From contig NZ_QDFT01000021.1 of the NCBI RefSeq assembly GCF_003075375.1, forward strand, positions 1-57,528: a stretch of DNA of 57,528 bases. The letters run 5' to 3'. The DNA comes from Microbacterium testaceum. Its GTDB lineage: Bacteria; Actinomycetota; Actinomycetes; Actinomycetales; Microbacteriaceae. The position numbers and the translations under genes are program-made. The notes under the pieces are model-generated. The model saw nothing but the letters and a program-made list of their open reading frames with translations, was not told where the DNA came from and searched no databases. Shown piece by piece: positions 45,075 through 53,254 of this stretch. Position 1 is the first letter of the stretch. Each line of letters starts with the position of its first letter.

Positions 45075-46163
45075 ATGGCTCTCTTCTCGCGCCGCAAGAA
45101 TTCCGACTCCGACGACGCATCGGTCTCCCGGCCCGACTCCACGATCGAACCGGGTGAACAGCCCGTCGACCCCTCGGGTCCGAGCGACGCCGCCCCGGCG
45201 CCCGCGGCGGCCGAGACGACTCCGACGGTCGGCATCTCGATGTCGTCCTTCCGTGGCGTCGGCGCCGGCCCCGACACCCCGGCCGCCGAGTCCACCCCCG
45301 GCGTCTCGGCGCGCCCCTCGGCTCGTCAGCCCGGTGCCATGGAAGCCCCCGAGGCTCCCGAGACCGTGCCCGGCCTGCGCGACAACGTCCTGCTCGGCAA
45401 CGCCCTGGCCGAGATCTCGGGACCGGCCGAGCCCGCTCAGCTGCTGAACGTGGCCCGGCAGCTGCTGCAGGGCCACGTCTTTCTGCGCGTCAAGGGCGAT
45501 GCCCGCGCTCTGCTGGCCGAGGGCAAGGACCTCCCCCTCGCCGTGGCGAACAACGGAGACGAGCAGCTCGTCCTCGCCTACAGCGGTGGCATGGCCCTGC
45601 GCGCGAGCGTCGAGGCCGACGGCGACCGCGACACGTCCGCGATGGGCCAGCCCATCATGGCGCTCCTGCGCCACGTGCTCAGCGGCCCCTACGGCGGCGT
45701 CGTCCTCAACCCGGCCGCGGCCGATGGTCGCGCCGTCCTGCCCAAGGCGCTGCTCGAGCGGATGATGGCCGAGGCCGACCCCGAGCTGCGGATCAAGACC
45801 GCCCTGTGCGAGACGCGCACCGACGAGACGGCCGGCGTGGTCGTCGACGCCATCGTCGCCGACGCCCCCATGTGGATCGCCGTCGCGCGCACCGAAGAGG
45901 GCGGACCCGTGGGTGTCGCCGAATCGCGATCGGCCGCGGGCGAGCGCTTCCTCGAGGTGTTCACACACCCGCTCGAACTCCTGGCCCTCGGGCGCGGCGA
46001 CCAGCCGCTGCCCATCGCCAAGGCGCAGCTCGCGAAGGCCCTGGCGGTGGATGCCGGGCTGACCGGCATCCTGATCGATCCGGCCGGACCCTGGATCCGC
46101 CTCACGCGCGAGGAGCTCGCGCCCGTGATCGCCCTGGCCGACGCCCCCGCGCCGAGCGCCTGA
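45075..46163 (+). CDS. SseB-family protein
   Basis: A 362-residue protein. About 95 N-terminal residues are low-complexity Pro/Ser/Ala/Asp. An SseB-like domain follows (about 97-225, LLGNALAEISGPAEPAQLLNVARQLL) and an SseB C-terminal domain (about 240-355). Biochemical role unknown in actinobacteria. TAGGCT is 6 bases before ATG, so leaderless. Confidence 0.82.
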   Translation: MALFSRRKNSDSDDASVSRPDSTIEPGEQPVDPSGPSDAAPAPAAAETTPTVGISMSSFRGVGAGPDTPAAESTPGVSARPSARQPGAMEAPEAPETVPGLRDNVLLGNALAEISGPAEPAQLLNVARQLLQGHVFLRVKGDARALLAEGKDLPLAVANNGDEQLVLAYSGGMALRASVEADGDRDTSAMGQPIMALLRHVLSGPYGGVVLNPAAADGRAVLPKALLERMMAEADPELRIKTALCETRTDETAGVVVDAIVADAPMWIAVARTEEGGPVGVAESRSAAGERFLEVFTHPLELLALGRGDQPLPIAKAQLAKALAVDAGLTGILIDPAGPWIRLTREELAPVIALADAPAPSA

Positions 46164-46176
46164 CCTCGACCCGTGT

Positions 46177-46206
46177 AGCGGCCGTCGCGATCTCGCGGCG
46201 GCCGCT
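46177..46206. terminator. bidirectional terminator
   Basis: A 14-bp stem with one T-G pair (46177-46190 with 46193-46206) between the convergent SseB and DUF1684 genes. Confidence 0.8.
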
Positions 46207-46248
46207 GTCGTATGGGCGGGGTGCGAGGCGGGGCCGTACGGCAGAGCG

Positions 46249-46875
46249 TCAGACGCCGTACAGCTCGCCGACCGGCACGGCGACCGGCAGCACATTGCCC
46301 GCCGGCGCGAGCGGGCACGCCCACATCGGGTCGTAGGCGCACGAGGGGTTGTAGGCGAAGTTGAAGTCGATGACCAGCGAGTTCGGCGTCGAGCCGCGTC
46401 CCAGGTCGGCGCCCTTGATCGTGTCGAGCAGGTAGCGGCCCCCGCCGTAGGTGCCGCCCGGGCGTCCGGCCGCTGCGTCGCGCACGGGGACGAACAGTCC
46501 GCCCCCGTACGACGTGAGGCGCCACACGTCGAGGGAGCCCGTGTCGGGCAGTTCGACGCGACCGATGCGCTCGAAGCCGACCTCGCCGTCGGTGCCGGTC
46601 GTGGCGACGAACGACGCCTCGTCCGCGTCGAGGAGTTCGACCTCGAATCGCCAGGCCGCGTCGTACGGTGCGAGCGGCAGCCCGACGAAACCGTCGCGCT
46701 GCTCGGGCAGCAGGGGCGTCGCCGGGTGGTCCGCGAAGAGGGCGTCCCGCTCGATGCGCCACAGCTCGTGGGCGTCTTCGGGGTCGTCGGCCTCGCGGAC
46801 GGCGTCGTAGAGCGCGAAGACGCGGCGACGCCAGTCGGCGATGTCCAGGGCGGTGCGGGCGGCAGCGGTGGTCAT
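46249..46875 (-). CDS. DUF1684 protein
   Basis: A 208-residue cytosolic protein. DUF1684 hallmarks are the N-terminal DWRRRVFALYDAVR...ELWRIERDALFADHPATPL and the C-terminal TYGGGRYLLDTIKGADLG and NFAYNPSCAYDP segments. Function unknown. The ATG has both GGAGG and a TACGGT hexamer 6 bases upstream. Confidence 0.88.
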   Translation of the reverse strand: MTTAAARTALDIADWRRRVFALYDAVREADDPEDAHELWRIERDALFADHPATPLLPEQRDGFVGLPLAPYDAAWRFEVELLDADEASFVATTGTDGEVGFERIGRVELPDTGSLDVWRLTSYGGGLFVPVRDAAAGRPGGTYGGGRYLLDTIKGADLGRGSTPNSLVIDFNFAYNPSCAYDPMWACPLAPAGNVLPVAVPVGELYGV

Positions 46876-47022
46876 TCCTCCACCGTACGAGGCGCGGGGG
46901 TGCGGCGGCCGGGGCTGGACACGACGGGCGTCGCGCGCCCGGCCTCGGGGGCGCGGCCGAACCGTGCTGGACACGGCGGCGGGGCATCTGCCTACGGCTT
47001 CGGCCGGCACGGCCCCCGCGCG

Positions 47023-47122
47023 GCAGGGTGCAGACGCACGCGACGGATCGTCGCACAGGGCCCCGCAGGGTGCAGGCGCACGCGACGGATCGTCGCGCAG
47101 TGCCCCGCAGGGTGCAGACGGG
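47023..47122. repeat. 42-bp tandem repeat upstream of the second LigD-type gene
   Basis: Units begin at 47023, 47065 and 47107 (the last partial). Each full unit contains the palindrome CGACG-GAT-CGTCG. Units 1 and 2 differ by three or four bases. The 327-base gap (46876-47202) otherwise holds only G/C-rich sequence and the promoter of the next gene. Confidence 0.9.
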
Positions 47123-47202
47123 CGCGAATCGACGCATGAGCCCCCGGCGTGCGCGGCGCAACGGGGGCAGACATGGCGGCGGGGGAGCGTTAGCGTCGGG
47201 GC

Positions 47203-48228
47203 ATGGCATCCCCTCGCATCACGCTGACCGTGCCGGGCCCCGAGGGCGAGCGCGAGGTGGGCATCTCGAACCCCGACCGCGTGCTGTGGCCCGAGGTGGG
47301 CATCACCAAGCGCGAGCTCGCCGAATATCTCATCGCCGTCGCCGACCCCTTCATCGCCGCGAACGGGCATCGGCCGGTCTCGCTCGAGCGGTTTCCCGAG
47401 GGCGTCGGGGGTGAGGCGTTCTTCTCGAAGAACCCGCCGAAGGGCGCGCCGGCCTTCGTCGAGGCGGTGACGGTCACGTACAACAGCGGGCGGCGGCATC
47501 CGCAGCTCTTTCTGGGCGAGATCGCGTCGGCGGTGTGGGCCGCGCAGATGAACACGATCGTGTTCCACCCGTGGGCCTCTCTCGCGACGGATGCCGACCA
47601 CCCCGTCGAGCTGCGCATCGACCTCGATCCTCAGCCTGGCACCGGCGTCGCCGAGGCCGTGACCGCGGCGCACGAGCTGCGGACCGTGCTGCGCCAGGCG
47701 GGCCTGGAGGCGTGGATCAAGACCAGCGGCAACCGCGGCCTGCACGTGTTCAGCCCGATCGAGCCGACGCATGAGTTCCTCGACGTCCGGCACGCGGTGA
47801 TCGCCGCGGCGCGCGAGCTCGAGAGGCGGATGCCGGATGCCGTCACCACCAACTGGTGGAAGGAGGAGCGCGGGCAGCGCATCTTCGTCGACTTCAATCA
47901 GGCGAATCGCGACCGCACCATGGCGGGGGCGTATTCGCCGCGGGCACTTCCGACCGCGACGGTGTCGACGCCGCTCGCGTGGGACGAACTCGACGGCGTC
48001 GACCCGCTCGCCTTCACAGTGCGCTCGGTGCCCGAGCGGTTGGCATCCGTCGGTGATCCGTGGCAGGGGTTCGCCGCCCAGCCGGGGCGCATCGACACGT
48101 TGCTGGAGTGGTGGCAGCGCGACGTCGAGAACGGGCTGGGGGAGCTGCCGTTCCCGCCCGAGTTCCCGAAGATGCCGGGGGAACCGCCGCGGGTGCAGCC
48201 CTCGCGGGCGAAGAACCCGGCGTCGTAG
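47203..48228 (+). CDS. LigD-type primase-polymerase (PolDom) 2
   Basis: A 341-residue paralogue of the protein at 25335, near the minimal PolDom length. Metal ligands lie in RIDLDPQPG, the substrate loop in KTSGNRGLHVF, and VSTPLAWDEL and VFVDFNQ-type FVDFNQANRDRT segments are conserved. TAGCGT lies 6 bases before the ATG, so leaderless. It converges on the DNA ligase gene, its probable partner in end joining. Confidence 0.92.
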   Translation: MASPRITLTVPGPEGEREVGISNPDRVLWPEVGITKRELAEYLIAVADPFIAANGHRPVSLERFPEGVGGEAFFSKNPPKGAPAFVEAVTVTYNSGRRHPQLFLGEIASAVWAAQMNTIVFHPWASLATDADHPVELRIDLDPQPGTGVAEAVTAAHELRTVLRQAGLEAWIKTSGNRGLHVFSPIEPTHEFLDVRHAVIAAARELERRMPDAVTTNWWKEERGQRIFVDFNQANRDRTMAGAYSPRALPTATVSTPLAWDELDGVDPLAFTVRSVPERLASVGDPWQGFAAQPGRIDTLLEWWQRDVENGLGELPFPPEFPKMPGEPPRVQPSRAKNPAS

Positions 48229-48368
48229 GCGCGGGTGACGGGGCGCGGCGCGGGCGCGGAGCGCGGCGGTGCGCGGGGCGCGGGCGCGGGTGCGCGCTCG
48301 GTCGCGAGGTGGCGCGGGCGCGAGTCCGGTCGCGAAGTGGAGCGGCGTCACAAGAACAGGGGCTGCCG

Positions 48369-48407
48369 CGAGGACAGGGGATTTCGGTGCGGAATGTCCT
48401 GTTCTCG
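48369..48407. repeat. intergenic hairpin between the polymerase and ligase genes
   Basis: CGAGGACAGG pairs with CCTGTTCTCG (one G-U) around a 19-base loop; a third related AAGAACAGG is at 48353. The 304-base convergent gap is otherwise G/C-rich low-complexity sequence. Confidence 0.6.
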
Positions 48408-48532
48408 ACGACGTGGCCTGTTTTGGTGGCGAAGGAGCGAGGCGTCGGTCGGCCCGGCGCCACCGCGTGGCGGCGACCCGGCGCCGGCCGTGCAACGGCG
48501 ACCGAATCGACCACCCCCGAGCGAGACGGACC

Positions 48533-49576
48533 TCAGTCCAGAACGTCGCCGAGGTCGTACGACGCCACCGCGTCGAGCTGCGAGAAGGTGCACGAGCGGG
48601 GCTCGCGGTCGGGGCGCCACCGGTCGAACTGCACCGTGTGGCGGAAGCGCATGCCCTCGAGCTGGTCGTACCGCACCTCGAGTACGCGCTCGGGCCGGAG
48701 ACGGACGAACGACACGTCCTTCGACGCCGAGAAGCGCGAGCGGTCGGTCTCGCCGGTCACGGCGGCGCCGTCGTCGTCGCGCTCGACGTACGGCTCGAGC
48801 TCGTCGATCAGCTCGCGGCGGCGCTTGTCGGTGAAGGCGGACGCGCCGCCGACGCCGTGCAGTCGGCCGTCGTCGTCGTAGAGCCCGAGAAGCAGTGAAC
48901 CCACGCCGTCGCCGGACTTGTGGATGCGGTATCCGAGCAGGACGACGTCGGCCGTACGGGCGTGCTTGATCTTGAACATCGTGCGCTTGTTCGGCGCGTA
49001 CGGCTGCGCGAGGGGCTTGGCGATCACGCCGTCGAGCCCGGCGCCCTCGAACTCGGCTAGCCAGCGACGGGCGAGGTCGGGATCGTCGGTCGTGCGGGTG
49101 ACGTGCACGGGGTGGGGGACATCGCCGAGCAGGTCGACGAGCTGTGCCCGTCTCTCGGCGAAGGGCTCACCTTGCAGGTCGCGCTCGCCTCGGGCGAGCA
49201 GGTCGAAGGCGATGAACATCGCCGGCGTTTCTTCGGCCAGCATGTTGACCCGGGATGCCGCGGGGTGGATGCGCTGCGACAGCGACTCCCAGTCGAGCCG
49301 CTGAGCGCCCGCCTCCCCGCGTGCCACGACGACCTCGCCGTCGATGAGACAGGGTTCGGGCAGCAGTCGGGCGAACGCCTCGACGAGCTCGGGGAAGTAC
49401 CGGGTGAGGGGCTTGGCGCCCCGGCTGCCGATCTCGACGTCGGTGCCGTCCCACGACACCAGGGCGCGGAAGCCGTCCCACTTGGGCTCGTAGCTGAAAC
49501 CGCCGGCGACCTTGGCGTGGTCGGGCACCTCGGGCACCGACTTCGCCAGCATCGGCGCGGGGATGTCGTGCGGCAC
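48533..49576 (-). CDS. ATP-dependent DNA ligase (LigC/LigD ligase-domain type)
   Basis: A 347-residue ligase. EPKWDGFRAL holds the Lys that becomes adenylated; LIDGEVVV, MFIAFDLL, DGVIAKPL and MFKIKH are motifs III to V. An OB-fold C-terminal domain follows. The GTG start is 5 bases after the AI-2E permease stop; the frame is open far upstream but only as antisense of that gene. With the PolDom next door it suggests a split LigD system. No Ku is in the window. Confidence 0.9.
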   Translation of the reverse strand: MPHDIPAPMLAKSVPEVPDHAKVAGGFSYEPKWDGFRALVSWDGTDVEIGSRGAKPLTRYFPELVEAFARLLPEPCLIDGEVVVARGEAGAQRLDWESLSQRIHPAASRVNMLAEETPAMFIAFDLLARGERDLQGEPFAERRAQLVDLLGDVPHPVHVTRTTDDPDLARRWLAEFEGAGLDGVIAKPLAQPYAPNKRTMFKIKHARTADVVLLGYRIHKSGDGVGSLLLGLYDDDGRLHGVGGASAFTDKRRRELIDELEPYVERDDDGAAVTGETDRSRFSASKDVSFVRLRPERVLEVRYDQLEGMRFRHTVQFDRWRPDREPRSCTFSQLDAVASYDLGDVLD

Positions 49577-49581
49577 GGTCG

Positions 49582-50754
49582 TCAGCCCTCGTCGCCCGAG
49601 AGGGGCACGGGGTTCGAGCGCTTCTTGCGTCGCGCCCACTCGGCGGGCTTGTCGTCGCCGTTCCACACCGTGATGATGCCCCACACGACCGCGGTGAGCG
49701 GCACCGCCAGAAGGGTGCCCAGGATGCCGCCGATCGCCGTACCGCCGGCGAGCACGACCAGGACGACGAACGAGTGCAGCTTCATCGAGCGGCCCATGAG
49801 CACCGGCTGCAGGAAGTTGCCCTCGAGCTGGTTCACGAGAACGACAATGCCGACGACGATCAGCGCCACGACCCACCCGTTGGTGACGAGCGCCACCAGG
49901 GCGGCCAGGATGCCGGCGGTGACCGCTCCGACGATCGGGATGAACGCGAGCAGGAACACCAGCACCGCGAGCGGCAGCGCCAGCGGCACCTGCAGGATCG
50001 CGAGGCCGATGCCGATGCCGATGGCGTCGACGGCGGCGACCGAGGCGGTGCCGCGGATGTACGCGCCGAGGACGGTCACCGTCTTGTCGCCGATGCGGCG
50101 ACCGCGCTCGTAGTCGCTGCCGCGAAGGGGCCGCAGGACGAACTCCCACATGCGGGGGCCGTCCTTGAGGAAGAAGAAGAGGATGACGACCATCAGCACG
50201 AAGCCGGTCAGGAACGACGCGACGGCGCTGACCCCGGCGAGGGCGCCGCTGCCGAACTGCGCGCTCGTGACGAAGTCGGTGACGCCCTGCACGGCCTGGT
50301 CGATCTGGTCGGGAGAGATCGCGAACGGCAGGGTGTGGTACCAGTCCTGGGCCTTCTGGAAGCCCTCGACGGCCTGCGTGCTCAGGGTGTCCCACTGGTT
50401 GATCACGGCGTTGACGACGAGCCACCCGAGCGCACTCAGCACCAGGACGACCGCGAGCAGCGTCAGCACGGTCGCGAGCACGGCGGGCACGCCCTTGCGG
50501 CGCATCCACATGGTGAACGGACCGAATGCCGACGCGAAGATCAGCGCGAGGACGAGGGGGATGATGACGAGCGAGACCTGACGGATGCCCCAGATCAGTC
50601 CCGCGACGAGCACCACGACGATGAGGATCTGCACGGCGCGGATGGCCAGTCGACCGAAACCGTCGGCCCACAGGCTCTTCGGCGGCGGTTGGATGGCCTC
50701 GGCGACCGAAGCGATGGCGTCGCGCGGCGCGGGATGACGAGAGAACAGGCCCAT
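49582..50754 (-). CDS. AI-2E family permease
   Basis: A 390-residue membrane protein with about eight helices of the YdiK/TqsA family. Hallmarks are FGPFTMWMRRKGVPAVLAT, a large loop around the QWDTLSTQA segment, and GNFLQPVLMGRSMKLHSFVVL. Members export autoinducer-2 or act as ion antiporters; function here is open. TACGGT is 6 bases before the ATG. Confidence 0.88.
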   Translation of the reverse strand: MGLFSRHPAPRDAIASVAEAIQPPPKSLWADGFGRLAIRAVQILIVVVLVAGLIWGIRQVSLVIIPLVLALIFASAFGPFTMWMRRKGVPAVLATVLTLLAVVLVLSALGWLVVNAVINQWDTLSTQAVEGFQKAQDWYHTLPFAISPDQIDQAVQGVTDFVTSAQFGSGALAGVSAVASFLTGFVLMVVILFFFLKDGPRMWEFVLRPLRGSDYERGRRIGDKTVTVLGAYIRGTASVAAVDAIGIGIGLAILQVPLALPLAVLVFLLAFIPIVGAVTAGILAALVALVTNGWVVALIVVGIVVLVNQLEGNFLQPVLMGRSMKLHSFVVLVVLAGGTAIGGILGTLLAVPLTAVVWGIITVWNGDDKPAEWARRKKRSNPVPLSGDEG

Positions 50755-50846
50755 GCGCTCACCGTATCGGCAGCGTCCGACATCGTCCGCGCGGGTTGCG
50801 CCCCTGGCTCCCGCGGATTAGCCCCCGGGCGGAGCCGCCTGCCCCC

Positions 50847-50921
50847 GAGACCGCACACCGATGCCGAAACCGCACGCTCTCGTCGTCGATCGCGTGCGGT
50901 CTCGGCTATCGCGTGCGGTCT
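50847..50921. repeat. intergenic palindromic repeat (ACCGCACGC family)
   Basis: GAGACCGCAC (50847-50856) is inverted at 50894-50903, with a second GCGTGCGGTCT at 50911-50921 and an ACCGCACGC between. It lies between the permease promoter and the acyl-CoA dehydrogenase end. Confidence 0.75.
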
Positions 50922-50999
50922 GAGCACGAGGTGCGCCCCCGCGCCGGGAGCCACCCCGCGCCGGGACCCGCCCCGCGCCGGCGCGCATGGCATCCGGGA

Positions 51000-52241
51000 T
51001 CAGACGAAGGCGCTCATGCCCGTGATGTCACGACCGAGCAGGAGCGCCTGAACGCTCTCGGTGCCCTCGTACGTGTGGATCGCCTCGATGTCGGCCATGT
51101 GCTGCATGACGCCGTTCTCGAGCAGGATGCCGTTGCCGCCGAGCAGGTCGCGCGCGATCTGCGCCACGCGGCGTGCGGCGCGGGTGTTGTGGTACTTCGC
51201 GAGAGACGCCTGCGTGGGTCGCAGTCCGCCGGCGGTCTCGAGGTCGGCGAGGCGGCGGCAGTACAGCTGCATCGCGGTCAGCTCGTCGAGCATCTGCGTG
51301 AGCCGCTCCTGCACCATCTGGAACTTCGCGAGCGGCTTGCCGAACTGCGTGCGCTCGGTGGCGTAGGTGCGGGCGATCTCGTAGCAGGCGGTCGCGTGAC
51401 CGAGCGCCGACCAGGCGACACCGGAGCGTGTGGCGAACAGGACGACCGAGGCGTCCTTGAAGGTGTGCGTCCCCGGCAGGACGGCGTCCTCGGGCAGGCG
51501 CACGTCGTCCATCGCGATGTGAGCCTGGTGGATGCCGCGCAGCGACACCTTTCCGGTGATGACGGTGCCCACGTAGCCCGGGGTGTCCTGCTCGACCAGG
51601 AAGCAGCGGACGTTGTCGTGGTCGTCGGCGCCCTCGTCGTCGACGCGCGCCCACACGAAGGTGATGCCGCCGGACGCGCCGTTGCCGATCCACTTCTTCG
51701 TCCCGCTCAGCGACCACCCGTCGGCGGTGCGCGTCGCGGTGGTCTCGAGCGAGACGGAGTCCGAGCCGTGGTCGGGTTCGGTCAGCGCGAAGGCCCCGGG
51801 GACGGTGCCGTCGGCGAGCGGCTTCAGCCACCGCTGCTGCTGCGCGGGTGAGCCGTAGAAGGCGAGCGTGCGCAGCGCGAGTCCGCCCTGCACGGCGAGG
51901 GCCGTGGCGAGCGAGCCGTCGTGTCGCGAGATCTCCATGTTGACCAGGCCCGCGGCCAGGGGTGAGGTGTGCGGGAGTTCGTCGTGCTCGATGCCGTCGG
52001 TGAACAGCTCGAGCTCCCCCATGCGCTGCAGCAGCTCGACGGGGTAGGTCGCGGCATCCCATTCGCCCTGCATGCGGGTGCCGACCTCGTCGGCGAACGC
52101 CTTGGCGCGGTCCCAGATCGCGCGGTCGGCGTCGGGAATGTCGGCGAACACCGCGTAGTAGTCGGTGTCGCGGCGGCCCAGCAGGTCGTAGTGGGCGATG
52201 CGCTCGCCGGGGAGCGCGCGGGCATCGGCGTCGATGGTCAT
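51000..52241 (-). CDS. acyl-CoA dehydrogenase
   Basis: A 413-residue FAD enzyme. FALTEPDHGSDSVSL, KKWIGNGASGGITFVWAR (flavin contact) and the helical ERTQFGKPLAKFQMVQERL are family signatures. The IHTYEGTESVQALLLGRDITG end resembles glutaryl-CoA dehydrogenase-type members with Glu as catalytic base, but the substrate cannot be fixed. GATACT lies 7 bases before ATG. A TetR gene is upstream on the same strand. Confidence 0.92.
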   Translation of the reverse strand: MTIDADARALPGERIAHYDLLGRRDTDYYAVFADIPDADRAIWDRAKAFADEVGTRMQGEWDAATYPVELLQRMGELELFTDGIEHDELPHTSPLAAGLVNMEISRHDGSLATALAVQGGLALRTLAFYGSPAQQQRWLKPLADGTVPGAFALTEPDHGSDSVSLETTATRTADGWSLSGTKKWIGNGASGGITFVWARVDDEGADDHDNVRCFLVEQDTPGYVGTVITGKVSLRGIHQAHIAMDDVRLPEDAVLPGTHTFKDASVVLFATRSGVAWSALGHATACYEIARTYATERTQFGKPLAKFQMVQERLTQMLDELTAMQLYCRRLADLETAGGLRPTQASLAKYHNTRAARRVAQIARDLLGGNGILLENGVMQHMADIEAIHTYEGTESVQALLLGRDITGMSAFV

Positions 52242-52352
52242 GGTCCCCAGTATCGCGCATAGTGGTACTCGGTGTCACGCCCCCGGGATGCGTCGGGGCG
52301 GATTCCCGGATGCCGCTCGCGGACGCGGCCCGGCGGGCGCGACCCCCGGCGC

Positions 52353-52410
52353 TCGAGCGTCCACGACACGCCGCCCGCACCCCCCTCCGCGGCGTGTCAT
52401 GGACACTCGA
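52353..52410. repeat. 22-bp imperfect inverted repeat of the GTGTCC/GGACAC family
   Basis: 52353-52374 pairs with 52389-52410 with two mismatches. The arms match those of the 26661-26775 repeat. Confidence 0.8.
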
Positions 52411-52466
52411 CCCAGGGTGGGGCGGGATGAGGCGGGCCCGACGACGCGCGCGCAGGCGCGCCGGGG

Positions 52467-53135
52467 CTACTCGCCGAGCGAAGCGCGCAGGCGGCGCGTG
52501 ACCTCGGCGGCCGGCATCCGCCGCGGAAAGGCCGCCACGATCAGGTCGTCTCCGGCCGCGGCGTCTCCGCCGGGGTGCACCCCGTAACGACGCAGGGCGT
52601 CGTCGAGCGCGCGCCGCAGAACGGATGCCGGCACCCGGGCGCCGCGCATCAGTCGGCGCAGCACGTGGTTGTGCACCGCGGTGACGAGGGCGGCGAAGCC
52701 GACGGCATCCAGGGGATCCAGACCGGGAAGAGCCTCGCGAAGGTACTCGTCGAAGAGGCGTTCGTAGCGGAACACCGTGACGATCTCGCGGTCGCGCAGG
52801 CCCGGGATCTCGCGCACGATCTTGTACCGCCGGCGGGCGAGTTCGGGGTCGGCGGCGAAGTGGCGGAACACCCGCACCGACGCCTCGCACACCGCGGCCC
52901 ACGGGTCGTCGTGCGGCTGCGACAGGAACGCGCGCGTCTCTGCGAGGAGCACCTCGTGGTCGGCGAAGACGACGTCTTCTTTACCGCCGAACTGCCGGAA
53001 GAACGTCGAACGCGACACCCCCGCGGCCTGCGCGATCTGCTCGACCGAGGTCTGGTCGTAGCCGTGCTGAACGAACAGGTCGATCGCGGCGGCCACCACC
53101 GCCGTGCGGCTGGAGGGGGCGGCGCTGTCGGTCAC
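52467..53135 (-). CDS. TetR-family regulator
   Basis: A 222-residue regulator. Helix-turn-helix at about 30-52 (TSVEQIAQAAGVSRSTFFRQF). The C-terminal domain is of the MftR type. GTG start with TAGGCT 6 bases upstream. It may regulate the acyl-CoA dehydrogenase downstream on the same strand, though the 225-base gap with a palindrome between them argues for separate transcripts. Confidence 0.88.
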   Translation of the reverse strand: MTDSAAPSSRTAVVAAAIDLFVQHGYDQTSVEQIAQAAGVSRSTFFRQFGGKEDVVFADHEVLLAETRAFLSQPHDDPWAAVCEASVRVFRHFAADPELARRRYKIVREIPGLRDREIVTVFRYERLFDEYLREALPGLDPLDAVGFAALVTAVHNHVLRRLMRGARVPASVLRRALDDALRRYGVHPGGDAAAGDDLIVAAFPRRMPAAEVTRRLRASLGE

Positions 53136-53254
53136 GAGCAGAGCCTATCGACGCGGACACCCGCGACGAGGGCGATCCGCGCGCTCCGGTAGACGATCGT
53201 GACCGACGGGGCAAGCGGATGCCACGGCGTCGACGCCCGCGGTGGGATGGACGC

